64,000 nt of DNA from Streptomyces sp. 6-11-2 (GCF_006540305.1 NZ_BJOR01000001.1:7917631-7981630), one strand, 5' to 3'. Positions 9,823-18,901 are shown, counted from the stretch's first letter. Numbers and translations are program-made. Notes: generated from the letters alone by a model not told the origin.

Positions 9823-9950
9823 GAGGGACTCGGCCAGGCGGCCTGACTGATTGATGGAGAGATCCGCAGGTCTCCGCGATGTGGCTTCAGGAGCACAACG
9901 GAGGTCTGGCGCCGCAGACGACGACACAGAAGATGACGCTGTGCGGAAAC

Positions 9951-9975
9951 TTCACTGACAGAAGATGTCAGTGAA
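9951..9975. promoter_or_regulatory. Palindromic operator-like site before the MFS gene
   Basis: Perfect 10-base arms TTCACTGACA and TGTCAGTGAA flank GAAGA, ending 18 bases before the MFS start codon. The position fits a repressor operator overlapping the promoter. The regulator is not identified. Confidence 0.55.
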
Positions 9976-9993
9976 CCTCCGGACAGTGGTGCC

Positions 9994-11457
9994 ATGATCT
10001 TCAGTCACAACTCCGGCCGGGCCGAGCGGCTGCTTGTGCCCGCTGCTTTCGCCACCGCTCTCGGCAACAATGTCCAGCTCATCGTCGGTGCACTGCTCAT
10101 GATCAGGGAGCAGCAGACCATGATGGCCGTCGGCTGGCTCTTCATCGCCGTCGCCGGGCCGCAGGCGCTGCTGTCGCCCTTCTTTGGGCGGCTGGCCGAC
10201 CGCTTCGACCGGCGGGCCCTGTGGATCGGCTGCGATATCACCAGTGCGGCGCTGGCTCTCGCACTGCCGCTGTGGCTGGCCTGCGGAGGCTCCCCGGGGC
10301 CCGGCATCTACAGCGCCAATTTGGCGCTCGCCGTGGTCGGTGCCCTGTTCTTCCCGGCAAGCTCCGCGCTGATCAAGGAACGGGTCCCGGCGGACCGGCT
10401 GCGGCGGTTCAACGCCCGCTACGAGATGGGGACCCAGGCGGGGATGCTGCTGTCGGCGACGATCGGCGGGCTGTCCGTCCAGGCGTTCGGTGCCGTGCCG
10501 CTGCTGGTGTTCAACGCCGGGACCTTCATCGTCTCGGCGCTCTGCGTCGTCGCGGTGGCGCGTCGCCCGGACCGGGCGCTGACGGCCACCGCTGCCGGGG
10601 GGCCAGCGCCGGCAGCGGCTCCGCGCGGGCCGCTGCGGATGCGCCGCTTCATCCTGCTCTACGCCCAGGGGAGCGTGGTCGTCACGGTATTCAATGCTCT
10701 GCTGCCCACCGCCGTCATCGGTGAACTCCGTCTGGGGGCAGCGACGTTCGGTGCCGTGGACGCTCTCGGATGCCTCGGTTTCCTGGCGGCCACCGGTGCG
10801 TACCGAATCGTCAGCCGACACAGTCCCGACCTTCGCATCGCCGTCGTGGGCTTTCTGCTCTGCAATGTTGGCCTGGTGCTGCAGAGCCAGTTCGGGATCG
10901 TCGGCTATCTCGTCGGGGTGCCGCTGGGTGCGTTCTTCTTCGGGCAGGCCCGGATCGCCTCCCGGACCATGCTGATGACCTCGGCCGATGATGCCACTGT
11001 GGGCAGGGTCTTCGGGCTGGCGAACGGTGGCGGGCTGGCGGCTACGGTCGCTGTGATGTTCCTGGTCGCGACGGTCACCGACCACAGCGACACGCGCTAC
11101 GGCTTTGGGGTCCTCGCCGCCCTTGCGCTGCTGGCGACCCTGTCCGCCGGACTGCTGCTGAGATCGCCGGCCCCCGCCCGGCTTGATGAGTCCGCTGGTC
11201 GGTACCGGTCGACCACGGCCGCCGCCGTCTCCACGATCCCGCGACGCAGCTCCTCGGGGGCGAGTACCTCGATGTCCGACCCCAGTGACAGCAGTATGGG
11301 CACAGCAAGCTCGACCGACTCCAGCGGCACCGTCGCCGTCACCCAGCCATCTGCCTCTGGCGGCCCTGCCGAGGCTTCGACGGCGCGGACCAGTGCCGCG
11401 TCCAGGCGGTCTGGCAGCGCGGACAGCAGCGCTGGAGCAATCCGGACGGAGGCCTGA
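9994..11457 (+). CDS. MFS transporter, drug-efflux type
   Basis: About 12 membrane segments fill the first ~395 residues. The loop after helix 2 reads GRLADRFDRRALW, a form of the MFS GXXXDRXGRR motif. The protein resembles macrolide-type (MefA-like) exporters with a long central loop (residues ~185-215). The last ~95 residues are Ser/Thr/Ala-rich and are read from the antisense of the neighbouring regulator, so the natural end may once have been near 11190. Start is ATG 9994, with a palindromic site just upstream. Likely exports a small hydrophobic compound; substrate unknown. Confidence 0.8.
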   Translation: MIFSHNSGRAERLLVPAAFATALGNNVQLIVGALLMIREQQTMMAVGWLFIAVAGPQALLSPFFGRLADRFDRRALWIGCDITSAALALALPLWLACGGSPGPGIYSANLALAVVGALFFPASSALIKERVPADRLRRFNARYEMGTQAGMLLSATIGGLSVQAFGAVPLLVFNAGTFIVSALCVVAVARRPDRALTATAAGGPAPAAAPRGPLRMRRFILLYAQGSVVVTVFNALLPTAVIGELRLGAATFGAVDALGCLGFLAATGAYRIVSRHSPDLRIAVVGFLLCNVGLVLQSQFGIVGYLVGVPLGAFFFGQARIASRTMLMTSADDATVGRVFGLANGGGLAATVAVMFLVATVTDHSDTRYGFGVLAALALLATLSAGLLLRSPAPARLDESAGRYRSTTAAAVSTIPRRSSSGASTSMSDPSDSSMGTASSTDSSGTVAVTQPSASGGPAEASTARTSAASRRSGSADSSAGAIRTEA

Positions 11458-12167
11458 AGCCGCAGCCTGCGGGCGTCGTAGACGGTGAGGTAATCCTGCC
11501 AGTGGGCGGCCAGGTCGAACCCCTCAGGGCGCTCGAAACCGACCTCTCCGACGTCCAGGCGGAGGATCGAAGACACCCGGTACGTCCGCACGGCGCCGTC
11601 CACCGCTGCGACGAGGTACCAGACGCCCGCCTTGAGGACCAGGCCGTAGGGGTCGAGCTGGCGCTCGACCTCCTGCGGCTCGGCCCAACGTCGGTAGCGC
11701 ACGCTGATCCGCCGCTGGTTCCACACTGCATCGGCGAGCGCCACAAGAGCAGGCGGGGAGTCCTGTTCCCGGTACCAGCCGAGAGCGTCGAGGTGGAACC
11801 GCTCACGGACCCGGCCTGCCCGGTCCCGCAGCGGTGCGGGCAGCGCCGCGGTCAGTTTCAGCTGCGCCGCCGCCAGCACCTCTCCCAGCCCCAGGTCGTC
11901 CGCAGCGCCCGGCAGCCCGGCCAGAAACAGAGACTCGGCCTCGTCGGCATGCAGCCCGGTGAGTCGGGTCCGGTAGCCGCCAAGCAGCTGGTAACCGCCG
12001 CCGTGCCCGCCGTCCCCGTAGACCGGAATGCCCGCGCCGCTCAGCGAGTCGATGTCCCGATAGACGGTCCGCACCGAGACACCCAGCTCCTCAGCGAGCT
12101 CACCAGCCGTCAGCCTGCCCCGGTTCTGCAGCAGGAGGACGAGAGAGAGAAGCCGGACCGCACGCAT
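11097..12167 (-). CDS. WYL-domain transcriptional regulator (YafY/DeoR-like)
   Basis: I chose ATG 12167 because the HTH begins there: LLQNRGRLTAGELAEELGVS, then VRTVYRDIDSLS (residues ~8-50), a standard DeoR-type wing. A linker follows, then the WYL domain (residues ~135-215) with RRISVRYRRW and PYGLVLKAGVWYLVA. A C-terminal WCX extension ends around AAVVDRYRP. About 32 further low-complexity residues overlap the MFS gene in antisense. WYL proteins bind nucleotide or other ligands and regulate nearby genes. The convergent MFS gene is the obvious candidate target. Confidence 0.85.
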   Translation of the reverse strand: MRAVRLLSLVLLLQNRGRLTAGELAEELGVSVRTVYRDIDSLSGAGIPVYGDGGHGGGYQLLGGYRTRLTGLHADEAESLFLAGLPGAADDLGLGEVLAAAQLKLTAALPAPLRDRAGRVRERFHLDALGWYREQDSPPALVALADAVWNQRRISVRYRRWAEPQEVERQLDPYGLVLKAGVWYLVAAVDGAVRTYRVSSILRLDVGEVGFERPEGFDLAAHWQDYLTVYDARRLRLQASVRIAPALLSALPDRLDAALVRAVEASAGPPEADGWVTATVPLESVELAVPILLSLGSDIEVLAPEELRRGIVETAAAVVDRYRPADSSSRAGAGDLSSSPADRVASSARAARTPKP

Positions 12168-12509
12168 AAACCAATCATTCCAGGCCCGGGTCGCGTTCGG
12201 GCGCCTGAGACCGCCTTGGACGCCGTGGACCTTGGACTGCTCCACGTGCACATGGAGAACGACCAGAGCTATGAACGACCGGATGCGTCACACTCTGGAT
12301 TCTCATAAACGGTCCTTTGCCCGAGCAAGATCAAAGATGACGCTCCGGTGATCGCGAAGCGCTGGTTCGGTTCGCAGAACTCGTATTCACTCAAAGGTGA
12401 GTCCGGGGTACTTCGGTCATGGAACGCATCCGCGTCGGCCGCGCCGGTGGCGGACACCCGCGTACCCGACCACCTCAGCGGCGACAAGACACCCCATGCA
12501 GCTATGGGG

Positions 12510-12690
12510 TCAAGCAGCTGTTGCGAGCGTTGGCAGAGCCGGTGGGGCGAAGGCGACCGCTTCGTCGCATTTCTGACGAGTGGTCAGGCAGTGATGGAGC
12601 TGGCCGATCAGGCGGTTGAACAGGTTGCGGAGGGGCCGCGTGGTAGCGGTCGCCGGCTTCCCGTCGGCGGGTGTAGTGGGCGACCGCGGT
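12510..12690 (-). pseudogene. IS110-family transposase, C-terminal relic
   Basis: Minus-strand reading gives HYTRRREAGDRYHAA. After a one-base shift it continues LRNLFNRLIGQLHHCLTTRQ...DEAVAF and a stop at 12510. This is the end of the Transposase_20 domain of IS110 enzymes (RRAAGD, NRMLGCLHHCL). The DEDD catalytic half is missing. Confidence 0.7.
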
Positions 12691-13096
12691 GCTCGCGGAC
12701 GCCCTCAGGGACCCGGACACGACGGTGCGCAGGCACGCCGCCCTGGCCCTGGGCAGGCATGGCGTGACCGCGGCCGTGCCCACACTCGTCGGCATGGTGG
12801 TCAAGGGCCCCAACGACGTGGACGCGGCGGAGGCTCTGGGAACGCTGTCCCAGGTCCCCGAATGCGCGGACCGGATCATGACCGCCCTGGCCGGCGAACT
12901 CGCCGCGCCCACCGCGGACTCCGCGACACGGATCCGCCTCACCCAGGCGCTGGTCGAGCTCGCGGGAACCACCGGGCAGGAGCTCCTGCACCAACTGGCC
13001 CACGACAACGACCGCGCCGTCGCCCTCGTCGCCTCGGCCCTCGTCGGAGTTCTCGAAAAGCGGCACCCCGAAGACCGAGCCGACGAGGATCCCTGA
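12689..13096 (+). CDS. HEAT-repeat protein, probably a fragment
   Basis: A 135-residue helical protein with at least two HEAT-like repeats: LADALRDPDTTVRRHAALALGRHG and TAAVPTLVGMV, then further helices to GVLEKRHPEDRADEDP. Such repeats act as protein-protein scaffolds. It starts at GTG 12689, immediately against an IS110 relic, so the true N-terminus may have been lost. No partner gene is evident. Confidence 0.55.
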   Translation: MLADALRDPDTTVRRHAALALGRHGVTAAVPTLVGMVVKGPNDVDAAEALGTLSQVPECADRIMTALAGELAAPTADSATRIRLTQALVELAGTTGQELLHQLAHDNDRAVALVASALVGVLEKRHPEDRADEDP

Positions 13097-13641
13097 AAGC
13101 GCGCCACCGAGCGGCATTCGAAGTGGATGGAGGAACCGGTCGAGGGCTATCAGGACTTCCAGAACGGCTGGACGCGGCGACGTGCATCCGCGAGGGTGAG
13201 TTTGTCGCGCGCGCCAACGGCATCGTCGTGCGGTCTACCTGACGAGACGAGCGGCAGACGAGGACCGCCCACAGGTCAGGGCGCCAGCGTCATGTCCATT
13301 CCATGCCGAGCTGGGTGAGTGCATCGTGCTGTTGGCTGTGGACGGTGAAGCGTCACCGATGTTCCGCCCCGCCAGCCCGGTACCCTTCGACCTGCGCCAT
13401 CTTCAGTTGCCTCCACCGTCCTGAGCGCTTCGCCGCTCAGGGGAATGTCCACGCGACCTGCCGCGTTGCGGGACACGTGATGACGAAGGGGCGGTGTCCC
13501 CGGGCCTCGTCTTCTGCCCAGGCGCGGTCCCGCAGGGGGCGGTGGCGAGTCGGGAATGCAGCGAAGGGTTCCGTTGTTGGGAGAAGTGGTAGCTGACATG
13601 CCCGGGACAATCACCTGGGGTGTCGGCGAAAGGAGAACCTC
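13097..13641. other. 545-bp stretch without a supported gene
   Basis: Reading frames here are short and lack recognisable motifs. The last ~40 bases hold the AAGGAGAA ribosome site for rpmG. I looked for a TGAAAATGATTTTCA-like Zur box in front of rpmG and did not see one. Confidence 0.6.
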
Positions 13642-13806
13642 ATGGCACGCAGCACCATGCGCCCCGTAGTCAAGCTGAAGTCGACGGCCGGGACCGGCGT
13701 CACCTACGTGACCCGCAAGAACCGTCTCAACGACCCCGACCGGCTCGTCCTGCGCAAGTACGACCAGGTGGCCGGCAAGCACGTCCCGTTCCGCGAGGAG
13801 CGCTGA
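13642..13806 (+). CDS. rpmG: 50S ribosomal protein L33, zinc-independent paralogue
   Basis: 54 residues: [40 protein letters not shown], ending HVPFREER. The size and motifs are those of L33. The two CXXC pairs of the zinc-binding form are absent, so this is the C-minus paralogue that replaces the zinc protein in starved cells. GGAG precedes ATG 13642. It heads a three-gene run with L31 and L36, with gaps of 41 and 51 bp. Confidence 0.95.
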   Translation: MARSTMRPVVKLKSTAGTGVTYVTRKNRLNDPDRLVLRKYDQVAGKHVPFREER

Positions 13807-13847
13807 GCCGAGCCGCCGCCGGGGGACGGCCACGAGGAGGAAAACCC

Positions 13848-14108
13848 ATGAGGCCAGGTATCCACCCCGTCTCCCGCCCGGTCGTCTTCCGCGACCGTGC
13901 CGCAGACATCGCGGTTCTGACCCGTTCGACCGCGCACTCGAGCCGCACGATCGAGTGGGAAGACGGCAACACCTACCCGCTGATCGACGTGGACATCTCG
14001 TCGGGCAGCCACCCCTTCTACACCGGCACCTCGCGCGTCGTGGACACCGAGGGCCGGGTGGAGCGTTTCGAGCGGCGCTACGGCCGCGGCGCCTCGGCCC
14101 GCGGTTGA
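13848..14108 (+). CDS. rpmE: 50S ribosomal protein L31 type B
   Basis: 86 residues: [16 protein letters not shown], then [22 protein letters not shown] and VERFERRYG. The IHP and SHPFYTG signatures identify L31. The cysteines of type A are absent, so this is type B (zinc-free). A GAGGAGG ribosome site precedes ATG 13848. Type B L31 normally displaces type A from ribosomes when zinc is scarce, releasing zinc. Confidence 0.95.
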   Translation: MRPGIHPVSRPVVFRDRAADIAVLTRSTAHSSRTIEWEDGNTYPLIDVDISSGSHPFYTGTSRVVDTEGRVERFERRYGRGASARG

Positions 14109-14159
14109 CCGCCGTCCGGCGCCCCAGCAAGGGAGCCGGAGCAAGAGGAGGAGACAGTC

Positions 14160-14282
14160 ATGAAGGTGCGGAAGTCCCTGCGCTCCCTGAAGGCCAAGCC
14201 GGGCGCTCAGGTGGTGCGCCGCCGGGGCGTGACCTTCGTCGTCAACAAGAAGAACCCCCGATTCAAGGCGCGACAGGGCTGA
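14160..14282 (+). CDS. rpmJ: 50S ribosomal protein L36, zinc-independent paralogue
   Basis: 40 residues: [40 protein letters not shown]. This is L36 of the longer, cysteine-free form; the usual CXXC...CXXXXH zinc set is replaced. GAGGAG precedes ATG 14160. It completes the rpmG-rpmE-rpmJ cluster, which in other streptomycetes is under Zur control. Confidence 0.95.
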   Translation: MKVRKSLRSLKAKPGAQVVRRRGVTFVVNKKNPRFKARQG

Positions 14283-14475
14283 GGCCTCGAGCGCGACGCC
14301 GCCGGCTTCGGGGCGCGGTCTCCGCCGCCTGCCGACGTGCAGGCGGCGGAGACTGCGGCGCAGGGGCCTCCTGGTGCCGCTCGGTTGGGATCGCAACCTC
14401 GAGCTACCAGGAGTCCCCAGCCGATATGCGCCGACCACCAGCGCCTACCGGGACTCTTGCAGAAAGCCCCGGCGT

Positions 14476-14770
14476 TCATGCCGGGGATGAACGCATCTCA
14501 AGGCTGCTCTGACGTGCACCTTGGAGCGGACGTTTTTGCTCCTCGATGTACTGGCGGACGATCGTCAACGGTGCTCCGCCGCACGATGCGGAGAAATACG
14601 AGGGCGACCACAGGTGCCCGTGCATGATGGCGCGGTTGATCTGGCCGGTGAACTCTCCCCCAGCCTTCGGCCGGGAGGACCCCCCAGCCGTATCCGGCGA
14701 GCGGAGACGCCCTTGAGACTGTCCAGCGAGTGGATCGAGATCGTCACCAACATCGGTGCCGGCAGGGCTG
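14476..14770 (-). pseudogene. IS200/IS605 TnpA relic with right-end hairpin
   Basis: One frame gives SIHSLDSLKGVSARRIRL. After a short insertion, another frame gives EFTGQINRAIMHGHLWSPSYF, SCGGAPLTIVRQYIEEQKRP and a stop at 14476. These are the central and C-terminal parts of a Y1 HUH transposase, including the tyrosine helix region (IVRQYIEEQ). The HUH part is lost. Beyond the gene, CCCCGGC-loop-GCCGGGG at about 14467-14486 matches the imperfect hairpin found at the ends of this IS group. Confidence 0.8.
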
Positions 14771-14820
14771 CGCCCACTGTCACCTTCGAGGACTGATCTG
14801 ACCCCTGGCTCTCGTCCCGT

Positions 14821-15303
14821 CTATTCGCCGCACTCGTGGGCGGCGGGATCCACCACGACGCGGTCGAGCAGGCCCCGCAGCAGGGTCTGCTCGGCCTCCG
14901 TGAGGTCGCCGAACAGCTCGCGCTCGGCCGCACTCACCGCCTCGTCGATCTGCCCCAACGCCTCCTGGCCGGCCGGGGTGATCTCCACGATGTGGCGCCG
15001 CCGGTCAGCGGGGTCGCGGCGCCGCTCGCACAGCCCGGCGGACTCCAACTCGTTGAGGATGGCGACCAGTTGGCTGGGGTCGACCGCCATCGTGATGGCC
15101 AGCTCGCGCTGGCTGGTGGCGCCCGGGGCGAGGTGCATCAGGGTCATCGCGGTGCGCGGGTGCAGCCCGGCGACGACCAGGGCGGCGCGGATGCGCGCGC
15201 CGGTGAGCTCTCCGCGGAAGGAGAGAAGGAATCCGAGGCGGTTGTTCGGGTGCGCAGCTGCCATGCCGTCCACCGTAACAGTGGGCTTATTGTGGATCGA
15301 CAT
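14821..15303 (-). CDS. MarR-family transcriptional regulator
   Basis: 160 residues with a winged helix: TSQRELAITMAVDPSQLVAIL, then the wing ERRRDPADRRRHIVEITPAG (residues ~65-115), and flanking dimerisation helices. The DPADRRRHIV block is diagnostic for MarR. Start is ATG 15303; ATG 15264 (MAAAHPNNRLG) is a credible alternative. It is divergent to a gene of which only a 17-codon stub remains at 15358, so its regulated partner may be lost. The intergenic region has a small palindrome ATCATTGAT at 15306-15314. Confidence 0.9.
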   Translation of the reverse strand: MSIHNKPTVTVDGMAAAHPNNRLGFLLSFRGELTGARIRAALVVAGLHPRTAMTLMHLAPGATSQRELAITMAVDPSQLVAILNELESAGLCERRRDPADRRRHIVEITPAGQEALGQIDEAVSAAERELFGDLTEAEQTLLRGLLDRVVVDPAAHECGE

Positions 15304-15357
15304 AAATCATTGATACACTTCAACGGTTGTCACCCATAGATCGTTGGAGAAGTTGCC

Positions 15358-15411
15358 ATGTTCATCGGCTACGTGATCGCGTTCTGGGCCCCGCCTGCCC
15401 AGACCCCCTAG
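15358..15411 (+). pseudogene. Stub of the gene divergent to marR
   Basis: ATG 15358 follows GGAG at a proper distance and reads MFIGYVIAFWAPPAQTP before a TAG. The start looks like a membrane-protein N-terminus. The junction at ~15390 leads straight into an unrelated AbiEii-like fragment, which suggests a deletion removed the rest. Confidence 0.4.
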
Positions 15412-15740
15412 GGCCCGTCCTCTCCTTCGACGACGTGATCGGCACCAAGGTCCGAGCCCTCGCCGAGCGCGGCACCGTCCGCGACCTCATCGACGTCCAG
15501 GCCGCCTCCCGTCACCGGTCCACCGCCGACCTCGAATCCCTCGGCCGCCGCCGCGCCCACGACGAGTTCAGCGTCGAGGACTTCCGTGACCGGCTCATCG
15601 GCGCGGACTGGTACGAGGACGAGGACTATGCCGCGTACGGGCTCACCTCCCAGCAGATCGAAGAGCTCAAGACGTGGGCGCTGGAGTGGGCGGAGGACCT
15701 GGGGCGCGGATCCACGACGAGAACGCCTAACGGTGGGCCC
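15412..15740 (+). pseudogene. AbiEii-like nucleotidyltransferase toxin, C-terminal relic
   Basis: Reads VLSFDDVIGTKVRALAERGT, VRDLIDVQAASRHRSTADLE, then EDFRDRLIGADWYEDED and TWALEWAEDL. DVIGTKVRAL..R...RDLIDV is the conserved C-terminal block of AbiEii/AbiGii-type nucleotidyltransferase toxins, where the lysine and aspartates complete the active site. The N-terminal GS...D strand motif is absent, and no AbiEi antitoxin is visible nearby. Confidence 0.65.
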
Positions 15741-15762
15741 CACCCCGCTTTCGTCGGCGTGA

Positions 15763-15960
15763 TCACGCGCTGGTCGTGGTGTCGAGGAGCTCGGCCCCGA
15801 CGGTCTTGCCACTGGGCGGGTAGGGGACGGTGCCCCAGTGGTCAGCGAGAGCGGCAACGAGCGACACGCCGGCCACACTTTGCCTGTCCGCCACCGCCTG
15901 ACAGCCCCCTGGCGACGCCCGGAGCCCGGCGCCACCCTCGTCGTCGATCACAACTGTCGG
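15763..15960 (-). pseudogene. Anti-sigma-type HATPase protein, C-terminal relic
   Basis: Minus-strand sequence reads VVIDDEGGAGLRASPG, then VSLVAALADHWGTVPYPPSG and KTVGAELLDTTTSA with a stop. G-LVAALADHWG...GKTVWAEL is the standard end of streptomycete SpoIIAB-like ATP-binding regulators. The N-box is missing. Confidence 0.7.
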
Positions 15961-16051
15961 GCACACCCGATTGGATCCTCGAAGGCGGCCTGAACCGCGA
16001 CTCACCGCCTGTCGCGGGGGCCGCCACAGCCGGTGCCGGCGGCTCCGTGGT

Positions 16052-16819
16052 TCACGAACTCGGGAACAGGGGCCCGCCTGCCATGAGGCCGCCGTCGGCC
16101 AGGAGGATGTGCCCGGTGACGTAGCTCGCCTTGTCCGAGCCCAGGAACTGGACGGCTGCGGCGATCTCCTCCGGGGTGCCGGCCCGGTGCATGGGCAGCA
16201 CCGAGTCGACCGCGTCACGTGCTGTGTCGTCTCCGGTGAACCGGTCGTACATCGCGGTGCGGGTGTAGCCGGGCGCGACCGCGTTGACCCGGATACCGTG
16301 ATCGGCGCCTTCGAGGGCGGCCGCCTTGGTGATGCCGACGACGGCGTGCTTGCTGCCGACGTACAAGGCCGCCCCGGGATAACCCATCAGGCCGAAGGTG
16401 GAGCTGACGTTGACGATGCTGCCGCCGCCCTGTGCCCTCATGGCCCGGAACTCGTGCTTCAGGCACAGCAGGGTTCCCTTGACGTTGGTGTCGAAGGTGG
16501 CCTGGTAGGCATCGTCGGTCACCTCGGTGACAGGTCCGGGTGTTCCCTCGGTGCCGGCGTTGTTGAAGGCGACGTCGATCCGCCCGAACCGCGCGATCGC
16601 GCGGTCGACGAGGTCCCTCACCTCGGCGTCGAAGCGCACGTCGGCCCGCACGAACTCGGCCTGGACGCCGAGGCCGGCCAACTCCCCGGCAAGCTGTTCA
16701 CCCGCGTCCTGGTGACGGCCGCAGACCACGAGGTTCGCGCCCTGGCGGGCGTAGGCGAGGGCGGTGGCGCGGCCGATACCGGTGAGCGCGCCCGTGATGA
16801 GGACGACGGGGTCAGACAC
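16052..16819 (-). CDS. Short-chain dehydrogenase/reductase (SDR)
   Basis: 255 residues starting at GTG 16819, chosen because GGAAGGA lies just upstream and the Rossmann fold begins at once (VVLITGALTGIGRATALAYA). NNAGTEG follows, then catalytic Ser in IVNVSSTFG and YVGSKHAVVGITKAAALE with the YXXXK pair, and VTGHILLADGG at the C-terminus. This is a classical NAD(P)H SDR of the FabG-like group; ALTGIG is a slight variant of the TGXXXGIG loop. Substrate unknown. No operon partners. Confidence 0.9.
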   Translation of the reverse strand: MSDPVVLITGALTGIGRATALAYARQGANLVVCGRHQDAGEQLAGELAGLGVQAEFVRADVRFDAEVRDLVDRAIARFGRIDVAFNNAGTEGTPGPVTEVTDDAYQATFDTNVKGTLLCLKHEFRAMRAQGGGSIVNVSSTFGLMGYPGAALYVGSKHAVVGITKAAALEGADHGIRVNAVAPGYTRTAMYDRFTGDDTARDAVDSVLPMHRAGTPEEIAAAVQFLGSDKASYVTGHILLADGGLMAGGPLFPSS

Positions 16820-17204
16820 GTCAAGGTCCTTCCTGCAATCACACGGGTGAGCGATGGGCGTGCGGCGCGGAGCCCGCAGGCACCGGTTCCCCTCGGGCAG
16901 GGTGTATCCCGTGTGCTCCGGCAAGGAAGGTGTCCCGGCCGCGCCGGATCCAACCGCCGCATCCCTCGGACGGCAGTACGTGTTGGCCCGTACGGTTCAC
17001 GGGCGGCGACCGGGACAGGCGACGCGCGGGCGGTCAGATGGGCGTGAGGTGAACCGCGGGTTCGGACGGGAGCCGCCATCGGGCGCAGATGGGGAAGCGG
17101 TCCGCGCGTCGGATCCCCGTCTCTCTCAACCGGGGAGCGCGTGGTGGCCCGGTGCGGACGCCGGCCGCTGGTCGGCCTCCACCTCTTCCGGGCATGTACG
17201 TACC
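16820..17204. other. 385-bp stretch without a supported gene
   Basis: This contains the SDR promoter region on its left edge. No frame shows a convincing protein family, and I see no strong hairpins. Confidence 0.5.
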
Positions 17205-17322
17205 GGGTCGGCCTGCCGGGATCGTCAGCGGCCGGTTGGCGCACCGGGTCGGCAAGCCACTGGTCATCGTCGGTACGGCCTTGACCGCCGTCGGGCTCGC
17301 GGCCACCTCGCTGCGCGCGTGA
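17205..17322 (+). pseudogene. MFS transporter fragment
   Basis: About 35 residues, PAGIVSGRLAHRVGKPLVIV then GTALTAVGLAATSL, resemble the cytoplasmic loop and following helix of an MFS permease (GRLAHRVG is a GRLADRFG-type motif). There is a stop at 17322 and nothing alike upstream. Short and uncertain. Confidence 0.4.
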
Positions 17323-17552
17323 CCCCCCGATGGATCAGAAGGGGTACGTCGCCTGCGTCGCGCGGGATGTGATCCGCGCTCGCCCCGGAACAGAAGAAGT
17401 ACAGGTGACAGGGGACGGCGGGCGGAACAGCGTTTGCTGCCGGTGGAGTTGAGAGTCAACGCGGCTGACCGGAAGTCGGTCGCCTCACTCACTGATCAGC
17501 AGTGGGGCGGGCCCCTGACCAGGCCCGCCCGGCAGGCTATGCACGTGAAGGC

Positions 17553-18350
17553 TCAGAGCGTGAGTACCGGTCGAGTGGAGAAGTTCTCGTACATGTCTTC
17601 TCCGTCCGGTCCGTACACGAACTCGACCATGGAAGGGTTGCGGTTGGCGGTGGCCAGGGGTAGCCAGGCCAGCATGTGGCCGTAGCCGCCGCACACCGAC
17701 TCACCCCCGTCGCCGCCGTGGACCGCAGTGACATCGCTCGTCAGCTCCGTGCGATAGGTGTCGTAGGCGATATGCAGGCCGAAGGCGTTCAGCTGGTTCT
17801 GCGGGCCGGTGCGATCCCCATAGGGGATGCGGTCAAGGGGGCAGTCGTTCCCCCACCGGAACAGGGTGTCTGCCCCGGCGCCACAAGCGTGTTCCCACTC
17901 GTCGGAGCTCGGCATCCGCAGGCCACGGGCTGAGAGAACAGCCAGCATGTCAGCAGGAGGCTCAGTCAGATTCTCGTCCTCCACGGCCATGAGGACGGTG
18001 GCCAGGTGAACGCTCCGGCGAGCGCTGAGTACCTGCGCGAGGTGGGTCCGCAGATCAGGCCCGTAGCCGTAGCCCTGCTCCAGGCTCTCGGCGTAGTCGG
18101 CGACCTGCTCCGGGGTCGGTTGCCAGTTGTCGAGATCAAAGCCCAGGGACACGGGGCCTCCCGGTATCAGAGCGAATTCCTGCCCGTTCCGCTCGATTCG
18201 GACGCGGTGCAGCGGGGCACCGAGGTACTCCGTGGTCTCGACGAGTGTCACCCGGCCGCCCACATGGTCGGCGGCTTCCTGGGCGGTGCGGCGGGCGGTG
18301 AGCTGGTCGAAGGACCGCCACCGGTGGAGAGTGAGATCAGCGACTGACAT
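17553..18350 (-). CDS. Hypothetical protein with FGE-sulfatase-like C-terminal region
   Basis: 265 residues from ATG 18350. The N-terminal half includes GGRVTLVETTEYLGAPLHRV and GQEFALIPGGPVSLGFDLDN. The second half has RGLRMPSSDEWEHACGAGAD, LFRWGNDCP, NAFGLHIAYDTY and a closing ANRNPSMVEFVYG. LR(M/L)P(S/T)-DEWE-A---G---FRWG is the core of the formylglycine-generating-enzyme/SUMF1 fold, and FALIPGG..SLG resembles its first strand. The key cysteine pair of true FGE is not evident, so an enzymatic role is doubtful. Cytoplasmic, unlinked to neighbours. Confidence 0.65.
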   Translation of the reverse strand: MSVADLTLHRWRSFDQLTARRTAQEAADHVGGRVTLVETTEYLGAPLHRVRIERNGQEFALIPGGPVSLGFDLDNWQPTPEQVADYAESLEQGYGYGPDLRTHLAQVLSARRSVHLATVLMAVEDENLTEPPADMLAVLSARGLRMPSSDEWEHACGAGADTLFRWGNDCPLDRIPYGDRTGPQNQLNAFGLHIAYDTYRTELTSDVTAVHGGDGGESVCGGYGHMLAWLPLATANRNPSMVEFVYGPDGEDMYENFSTRPVLTL

Positions 18351-18901
18351 GGCCGGCAGTGTGGCACGTGGGGCTGACACAGCACCGCGACGGCTGACAA
18401 CGGACAGCTGCCGGTCAACGACTTGCGTTCTTACATACACAGCCCGCCCGGCTCTTCTCCCCGGCTCCAGGACGATGACGCCGGCGGCACGGGGCCGCCG
18501 GTCTTCGTCCGACACGACCAGGTCGCCGACGAACCGCGCTTCCACGCGCCGTTCGCTGAGGTTTTCCAGCACGAGGACCTGCTGCAGCACCAGGCTGTGC
18601 TCCTGGCCCCGGTCTCGGGGGAATTGCCGGCTGTGCCCTGGCGGCCACGGTTGCACGGCATGCCGTGCGGAGTCCAGGCCAGCGGCTCCCACTCCCGGAC
18701 CTCCATCGTGAGGGTGACCTTCGGGCCTCGGAGTCGAGCCGGGCCCTGATCGCATCAAAGGCGGTGAGCCGGCTGACCTCCAACGCCTTGCGCGTGAGCC
18801 GCTCTCGGCGGGTCGACCTTGATCCGCTCTCCCTCCGTGCGACTGTGGGGCATGCGCGCATTTCCTCCCACCGAGCACCGCCTACTTATCGGAGGCACGT
18901 C
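18351..18901. other. 551-bp stretch, probably degenerate coding sequence
   Basis: The minus strand has coding-like segments in changing frames, for example LTRKALEVSRLTAFDAIRAR near 18760 and ERRVEARFVGDLVV near 18530. This suggests an old gene broken by frameshifts. I cannot name its family. The lysozyme promoter should lie in the last ~100 bp. Confidence 0.35.

Noticed and set aside
13620..14438. Long minus- and plus-strand frames across the ribosomal protein cluster
   Set aside because: The three small genes explain the codon bias and have good ribosome sites; the overlapping frames are GC-bias shadows.
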